Made by a program: the position numbers and the translations under genes. The notes beneath the pieces were generated by a model. The model saw only the letters and a list, made by a program, of their open reading frames with translations, was not told where the DNA came from and ran no database searches. This document shows positions 57,508 to 64,000 of a stretch of 64,000 nt of DNA, piece after piece. Each line of letters starts with the position of its first letter. Positions within the stretch are counted from its first letter, which is position 1. Origin of the DNA: Inia geoffrensis (lineage: Eukaryota; Chordata; Mammalia; Artiodactyla; Iniidae); contig CM070911.1 in assembly GCA_036417435.1 (NCBI GenBank), positions 2,790,001 through 2,854,000 of the forward strand. Direction: 5' to 3'.

Positions 57508-58032
57508 GGCTTCCTTGGTGGCACAGTGGTTGAGAATCTGTCTGCCAATGCAGGGGACATGGGTTTGAGCTCTGGTCGGGGAAGATCCTACATGCTGTGG
57601 AGCAACTGGGCCCATGAGCCACAACTACTGAGCCTGCGCATCTGAAGCCTGTGCTCCGCAACAAGAGGGGTCACGATAGGGCTTCTCTGGTGGCACAGTG
57701 GTTGGAAGTCCACCTGCTGATGCAGGGGACATGGGCTTGTGCTCCAGTCCAGCAAGATCCCACATGCTGTAGAGTGGCTGGGCCCATGAGCCATGGACAC
57801 TGAGCCTGCGCGTCTGGAGCCTGTGATCTGCAACAGGAGAGGCCACAACAGTGAGAGGCTCGTGTACCACACACAAAAAAAATTATTAAAAAAAAAATAA
57901 AAAGAGAGGCCGCGATAGTGAGAGGCCCCTGCACCACGATGAAGAGTGGCCCTCGTTTGCCACAACTAGAGAAAGCCTTCACCCAGAAACGAAGACCCAA
58001 CACAGCCAAAAATAAATAAATAAATTAAAAAA
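57508..58032 (+). mobile_element. Long-form CHR SINE split by a second SINE
   Basis: Left half 57508-57679 ('ggcttccttggtggcacagt' to 'agaggggtcacgatag') and right half 57905-58032 ('agaggccgcgatagtgagag', 'ccacaactagagaaagcc', 'cgaagacccaacacagcc', 'aaataaataaataaa'). Together they make one long-form element. Confidence 0.93.
57680..57904 (+). mobile_element. Short-form CHR SINE nested inside another CHR SINE
   Basis: 'ggcttctctggtggcacagt' to 'gaggctcgtgtaccacacac' and an A-rich tail 'aaaattattaaaaaaaaaa'. The host sequence 'agagg..c.cgatag' is duplicated on both sides (57664-57679 and 57905-57918), confirming insertion into the older SINE. Confidence 0.93.
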
Positions 58033-58039
58033 AAAAATG

Positions 58040-59885
58040 AAATGTGCAAACTAATATATCAAAATAAGTTAGATGAAATTAAGAAAATGGTAGAAGCTAT
58101 GAAAATACAATATTTAGAACTTGAAAAACTCAAGTGATTGGACCAAGAAGATTTTAATTTCAGCAGACAGAATTTAGAGAAGAATTATAAATAAAATAAC
58201 GATTTCAGAGATAAATATTACACAAGGAGGAGGTCAAAAGCATGTAAACAGTAAGTACAGCATAAGTTATGCCTTGATATATTAGAAGATGTAAAGGAAA
58301 ACATTATAATGAAGAAAAACATTAAGAAAAAAAAATTGGAGAGAAAGTGATGTAGAAAATAGCCAAGAGAGAGTTAACATCTTTCCTTCTCTCTATGTAT
58401 AGGAGTCAATGAAGAAGAAAATCAAAGCAATAATTTAAGATATAATTCACTAATTTAAGAAAAATTTCCTGAAATTAAAGACTTGAGACCATAATATGAA
58501 AGCACACAGAGCATATCTGAGGAAAATCAACCTATAATAGATAGAGCTTATTCATAATTTATTATATTTTTAGATTTTAAATATATACATGCATGATTAA
58601 TTATTAATTATATTCCATTTTTAATCTTTTGAAAATCTTAAGCAAAAATACCAAGTCATTTATAAAAGGAAGGAAGTCAGACTGACATCACAATTTTTGG
58701 CAGTAATGACATGTGCCATCAGACAATAGAAGAATATATTTAACATAAACATGGAGAGAAAATATAAGCCAAGGACATATGTCAGGCAAACTGGCCTTCA
58801 AAAATAAAGATTAAAGACAAGGTGGAAAACCAAAAATCATAAATCTAAGATGAGAAAATATAGTGTACAACTATCAAAACACAGAGTGAATATAGAGGGT
58901 GTATCTGAATAGTCAAAATATATATATACTGCTTTGATTACCACATAAGAATTAATTGGGTAAAATATTATTTCTTCAATTTGGCTGCTATAGGAAAAGG
59001 AGAGGAGAAAGTGAGAAGTTGTTACTAGACATTAAAAAGTTGATAATAGTAGAAAAGCAATAGGCAGTTCCAAGGAAAAGAGGCTACTGAATATATTATA
59101 GAAAGCTATTAGTATGAAAGAAACTGTCAGGGAAAAAAATGTAATATTTCCTAAATGTCAAAAATTATACATTTAAAAACATGAATTAAATATAATTACA
59201 ATAAAAGACTTTCAGATTGGCTAAAATAACAAATTCTAACCAAAATCTTTTAAAAGAGTCAGACCAAAACAAAAAGATCAAAAGTGTAAATGTAAAAGTC
59301 AGTGGCAATGATATACTAGTTAAATAAGAAGAAACAAAGCAGAGGTCATGATTTAGATACCTAGTATAGTCAGATCTGACATCCCAGATCAAAAAGCATT
59401 AACAGAGGTGAAAAAGTACACTCAAAAATGTTAAATATGATAATGCATGGTTCTTCTGTAACAATTATTAAAATTATGCACCAAATAACACAACTTTCAT
59501 AAGGCTGAAACTTCAAGAGATGCAAGGAAAAATAGAATCATGCTACAAGCAGATTTAACAAATCTCTACCAATCTCAAATAGACCAAGTGCTAAAATTAA
59601 TTTTAAAAGAAAGTAATCTATAATGAATAAAGTAAATCATATAATCATCATACATCGAACTCTGAACTCCAATGATAGAACATAATTTTTTTCACAAATG
59701 CACATGAGACAATTAAAAATTAACTGTAACTGAGGGTACCAAGAAAACTCCAATAAATGGTAAATAATACAAATCATACAAACAATATGCTCTATCCACA
59801 ATGCAAAAACACTAGAGATTAACAAGATTAACAACAGCAACAATCTATTTAAACTGTTAGGAGAAGAGTGAAAATCAGAGCAAAA
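58040..59885 (+). mobile_element. Old L1M/HAL1-like LINE, degenerate
   Basis: A-rich plus-strand sequence with L1 landmarks in order: ORF1-like 'gaacttgaaaaactcaagtg', 'gaaaaatttcctgaaattaa', 'gtcaggcaaactggccttca'; then endonuclease-region ORF2-like 'aaattatgcaccaaataaca', 'cagatttaacaaatctctac', 'tatgctctatccacaatgc', 'aacactagagattaacaaga'. Frames are full of stops. No intact protein. Confidence 0.65.
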
Positions 59886-59934
59886 TTAGAAAGTTTTATT
59901 AATGTGATGGAACTGGATACAAAATAATATTTAC

Positions 59935-60150
59935 AGAAGTTATTACACTAGTGTTTTTATACCAGCTCACTGCTTGTTTTGTAAATAAAGATTTATTAGA
60001 ACACAGCAACATCCATTTCTGTATGTACTGCAGTTGCTGATTTTGTCTTACTATGCTGAATTGAATAATTGCAACATAGACCATGAGGCACATAAATGCT
60101 AAAATTTTTACCAAATTTCTTTTTACAGAAAAATGTTTACTGAACCCTGA
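59935..60150. mobile_element. DNA-transposon fossil (hAT-like MER family)
   Basis: 'cactgcttgttttgtaaata', 'aagatttattagaacacagc', 'aacatccatttctgtatgta', 'aatagttgcaac'-like stretch, 'ctaaaatttttacc', 'tttttacagaaaaatgttta' and 'ctgaaccctgatctg' match a very common non-autonomous mammalian DNA transposon that I cannot name securely. It lies between two L1M elements. Confidence 0.6.
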
Positions 60151-60159
60151 TCTGTGGAA

Positions 60160-60890
60160 TACAGCTAATGTAATAATCAGGTTAATATTTATAGTATTTT
60201 ATATGTATATAAATTTAAAAATTAAAAATATATATTTGAAATAAGAAAAATGCACAAAAAAGGATTTTGTAGTTCTTTGGATTCCAGGAATAAAAGGGAC
60301 CAGATTTACCCTACTACCTGAAACAATTAAAAACTTGCAAACTATGTGAAACAATAGTGTGCAGTCATTGTAGCCCAGAGAGGGATCCCTGAGAGATGAA
60401 AAACAAGCATGATGAATCATACAATAATCCCAAATTGCTCCCTGAAGAGTGTTCAGGTATCATTGCAAGGAAATGTAACATTATTATCTCATCTTGGTCT
60501 TTCTGAGTTGAAGAGACAGAGCTAGCGTCAAAGGAGGCCAAGGCTGTTAATTTATAGGCAGAATACTGAAGAAGAGAAGGCTGTACAGAAATAGAGTTCT
60601 AGGGATCTGAGAGGATTCCTTTCATGTATTCAATTAAGTACGGATCAGAGCAGGTATATGAGAAAGTTACCTGAGTCAATAAAAACAATAATAATAATGA
60701 TATAACCACAGGTATTATAGCAGACAGCGCTTGGTGATTGCACAGTGCCTGTTCCCACTAGGTAAACTGGAAAGCCTCATAGTTTACAGGGCATTGGCTG
60801 GTGTACACAGAAGCATCTTGCCTCACTAGTGAGGAATGATTATCTCTAGACTGAATGTTGCTGCAGTGGGCCAACATAATCTCATAAAAA
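60160..60890 (+). mobile_element. Possible 5' region of the second L1M element
   Basis: 'aggaggccaaggctgttaat', 'agaagagaaggctgtacaga', 'gttctagggatctgagagga' recall an L1M 5'UTR and lead into the ORF1-like part at 60890. From 60160 to 60420 nothing is recognised. Confidence 0.4.
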
Positions 60891-62910
60891 ACATTTTTTA
60901 AAAAACTCCAATGTTTAGAAAAATTATAAAGCACACAAAAGGGTAAAAGTCATAATGCATGGCATCTAAGTGAAGAAACCAGGAATCCAATTATGCAGAA
61001 AAATACAACCTGTAGAGAAGAGAAAATCAACCAATAGAAACACACTCAGAGATGTTATAGATGAAAGGATTAGTAGATAAAGACATTTTAAAAACTATTA
61101 TTACTATATTTTATTTGTACAAGGAGGTAGAGGAAATATTGAACATGTTAGAAATATTGAAGATTTATAAAAGACACAAATTAAAATTATAGATAAAAAA
61201 TGCCTGAGATGAGACACTGAATGCATTAATTTCATATTAGACACTGCATAAGAAAAGATTAGTGAATGTAAAGACATAAAAATAGAAGATATTCAAAAAG
61301 AGAAAAAAGACTGAAAAAAGAGTAGAAGACTAGAACTATGCTTTTGTAAAGTTCTGATACTGTATATAACATTGTAAAATAGTAATTACAGGTAGACCCA
61401 ATGGAATAAAATATGTATATAGCAACCATAAAGCAACAATAATAGAAGAAACAAATAATTATAGGTAAGAAGCTAGTAAAATAGATAAAATGGAATCATA
61501 AAAAATGTAATTAATCCAAAAGTAGAAATTAAAAAAGAAAAGGCAACAAAAAAGAAGAGGGTGGGAAAAAAATAGGAAACAAATAGAAAAGTAGCAGTTA
61601 CAAAGACAACATACAAATAATTATGTTAAATGTAAATAGTCTAAACAATCCATTTAAAAAGAAAAGATTATCAGATTGGATCTTTTAAAAAAGCAAGACT
61701 CAAGTAAATGCTGCCTACAAGAATCCCACAATAAATATAAAGGCTGAAATAAAACAGATTGAAATAAAATAATGGAAGAAAACATTCAAACTAATCTGAG
61801 TCCTAAGATCTGAGCAGCATCATTAATCAAATTGACCTAATAGACATATACATTTAGTATTCTATATACTAAAACCCAACCCAGAATACATAATATTTTC
61901 AAGTTTAAACAAGATATACTATATTCTATATCATAAAACAATGTTCAATAAATGTAAAAGGATTCAAAACATGAATTTTATTTATTAATTTACTGATTTG
62001 CTTATTGCATAATACAATTAAGTTGATAATTGATGATATAAAGATATCTGGAAACCTCTCAAATTTTTAGAAACTAAAAGACACATTTCTAAATAACATG
62101 TGAACAAATGAAGAAGTCAGAAAACATTTTTAAAAGAATAAAAATAGAAACATATCAAAAGCTGTCATATGGGGCTTAGTGTGTTAAATTAGAAATTTAT
62201 CCCACTAAAGGACTCAAATAAATGACTTCTGCTTTCAACTCTAGAAATTGGAAAAAGAAGAACAAATTAAACCCAAAATAAGCAGAAGAGGGAGATAAAA
62301 AGAATAAGTGCAAAAATCTAAAAGTAAAAGCAAGTGATGAAAACAATAAAACCCAAACTGGCTTCTTCTGCAAAGTTATTAATACTGGTAAACTTTTAGC
62401 TAGCCCTATAAGAAAAAATATATAAATATCAGGACTAAAAGAGAAAGCATACAAGTTCTACAGATGTTAAAAGAATAACAAATGAATGTTATGAACAACT
62501 TTATACTAACAAATTCAACAACTTAGATAAAATGGACTAGTTCCTTGAAAGAAACAAAGCTTTCTCCAAGAAATAGATTAACTGAATAGTTGTATATCTA
62601 TTTAAATTTAAAAGTGTAGCTTAAAATTTTCCCATTAAATAATTTTAGACACACATCTGGTATCATTGGTAATCAAAACAAGAATTTAAGGAAGAAACAA
62701 TACAAACTCTACCCAATCTATTGCAGAAAATTGATGAGGAAGGAATAATTTCACACTAATTACATGAGTTCAGCATTACCTTGACACTCAGACCAGATGA
62801 AGATATTACAAGAAAAAGAAAAGGATCCCTTGTGAACATAGATGCAAATATTCTCAACATGATTTAAAGAACTAGAGAGTGATCAACAACACAATAGCCA
62901 ATAATGTGGG
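60890..62910 (+). mobile_element. Old L1M LINE: ORF1 start to RT region, degenerate
   Basis: ORF1-like 'acactcagagatgttataga', 'gtagataaagacattttaaa', 'gcctgagatgagacactgaa', 'agaaaagattagtgaatgta'; ORF2-like 'gattatcagattggatcttt', 'atgctgcctacaagaatccc', 'caactttatactaacaaatt', 'gataaaatggactagttcct', 'agcattaccttgacactcag', 'tgtgaacatagatgcaaata'. Every frame is broken. The element order is normal for L1. Confidence 0.7.
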
Positions 62911-62924
62911 TCTTCTTATTGTTA

Positions 62925-63140
62925 TGTCTGCATTCAGAGATAGTAGACAGCCATTAAAATTATGCTCCCAAAAGATTATTATTGAGTGAAAACATCAGAG
63001 TGTAAAACTTTGTATGCTCCATCATCTCAATGTAGTTGATTAGAAAAAAGCACATGTAAATAATAGTGTAGGAGTGGAGGTGATTTTTCTTTTATATTTT
63101 CTGTATTTCCAAAATTCTACAATGTCAATACATTATGCTA
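62925..63140 (+). mobile_element. 3'UTR end of an L1M element
   Basis: 'gacagccattaaaattatgc', 'attattattgagtgaaaaca', 'ctgtatttccaaaattctac', 'aatgtcaatacat' match the 3' end of L1M elements. It follows the RT fragment directly, so about 2 kb of ORF2 is missing, or these are two insertions. Confidence 0.65.
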
Positions 63141-63295
63141 ATATTTATTTACTTAAAACATATATTATTACATACATTATTACTTAAATAATATATATTT
63201 ATATGATTATATATGCTATAATACTTATTTTAAAATAAATACATATGCATTTATTTAATAAGAATATATTTAATATCTATATTAAAAAGAGAAAA
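63141..63295. repeat. AT-rich low-complexity sequence
   Basis: Repeated 'atatatttatatgattata'-like units with almost no G or C. Confidence 0.85.
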
Positions 63296-63334
63296 TTCAT
63301 TTGCAGTAGTCTAATTTTATAGGCAAATTTTCTA

Positions 63335-63530
63335 GGGCACTTACTTTGTGTCAGTCTCTTTGCTCAGCACTTTCTGTATAATTTCTTTTTTAATTCTTTC
63401 AGATACTTTATAGACATTACATTTCACAGTATTTCACCCATAAGGAAACCAAAACCAGAACTTAAGTAACTCATCCAAAGTCACTCAGCTTATAAGATCC
63501 TATATTTTGATATCCTGCTGTTTAGCAATA
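63335..63530 (-). repeat. MIR SINE fragment
   Basis: 'gcacttactttgtgtcagtc', 'tctttgctcagcactttctg', 'acccataaggaaaccaaaac', 'gtaactcatccaaagtcact', 'cagcttataagatcc' in MIR minus-strand order. Confidence 0.7.
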
Positions 63531-64000
63531 GAAACCCCACACCAGGACATTATTTCATTCTGCCCCATGAAAATAATTTAAAATGAGACAAATTTATTTT
63601 CCTGTATCCTTTACTTATTGTTACCATCTTTCTTCGTCTAAGTATTCTTCCACAGGCAAGTTCTCCGGGTACTTTTAAACAAGAGCTCGTTGCCCAGCCC
63701 ATGGTCTTTCTGATCCTTGCCCAAACCTTGAGCCTCCTCTTTCCCGTCTAAGCATCTCCAGTTCTGCAAATTTCTTCATGAATCATTATTTCTGGATAGT
63801 CCTCTATTCTAATGACACACCTGGATGCAGTTTAGATTGATCTACCACTGATGATATTTTTGTTTAGCGAACTTCAAGTGTTCTAACTTCTCTGGTTCAA
63901 TGAGAAAGAATTAGAAACTTCAGTCCATTGAAACAAAAATGCATAATGACCCTTTTAAAATTCTGTACTTCATTGGATTCAAACTGTTTTACTTCTATTT
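63531..64000. other. Unique DNA
   Basis: No repeat or gene recognised up to the window edge. Confidence 0.4.

Overview
The window is a gene-free stretch of mammalian nuclear DNA, almost certainly from a cetacean. I found no protein-coding exon, tRNA, rRNA or recognisable ncRNA gene. Lineage evidence is the set of tRNA-Glu-derived CHR-type SINEs (head 'cttccctggtggc.cagtgg', present in long and short forms) together with cetartiodactyl L1 3' ends. No ruminant-type BovB or pig PRE-1 copies were seen. All family names are from memory of consensus sequences; none was checked with a search.

Layout. 1-10.9 kb: mostly unique DNA with MIR, an L1 inserted by twin priming (3.65-4.33 kb) with 25-bp target duplications, a TA-rich block, a probable ERV LTR (4.9-5.7 kb), an MLT1 LTR and two CHR SINEs. 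10.9-15.9 kb: one minus-strand L1 that keeps its CpG-rich 5'UTR promoter and the 3' two thirds of ORF2, but has lost ORF1 and the endonuclease half of ORF2 in a clean internal deletion. 16-33.7 kb: unique DNA with MIR, L2, MER5A-like, old L1 and five CHR SINEs, one of them 3'-truncated. 33.7-38.0 kb: 4.3 kb without recognisable repeats, then an MLT1 LTR on the minus strand. 41.0-43.1 kb: a near-perfect inverted repeat. 43-55 kb: mostly unique DNA with MIR and L2 fragments and a 230-bp TTTC microsatellite. 55-64 kb: CHR SINEs (one nested in another) and two old L1M/HAL1-like elements on the plus strand separated by a DNA-transposon fossil.

Most notable observation. At 41026-41740 and 42384-43097 there are two inverted arms of 715 and 714 bp that differ, by my reading, at only two substitutions and one 1-base A-run change. 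The 643-bp centre is the rest of an L1. The inner junction falls inside that L1's own 3' target-site duplication, sharing 'ttt'. This suggests a recent fold-back or template-switch duplication at an L1 insertion site, unless it is an assembly error.

There are no operons or interacting genes to describe. The functional content is limited to inactive retroelements with their internal promoters, plus unannotated unique DNA that may hold intronic or distal regulatory sequence.
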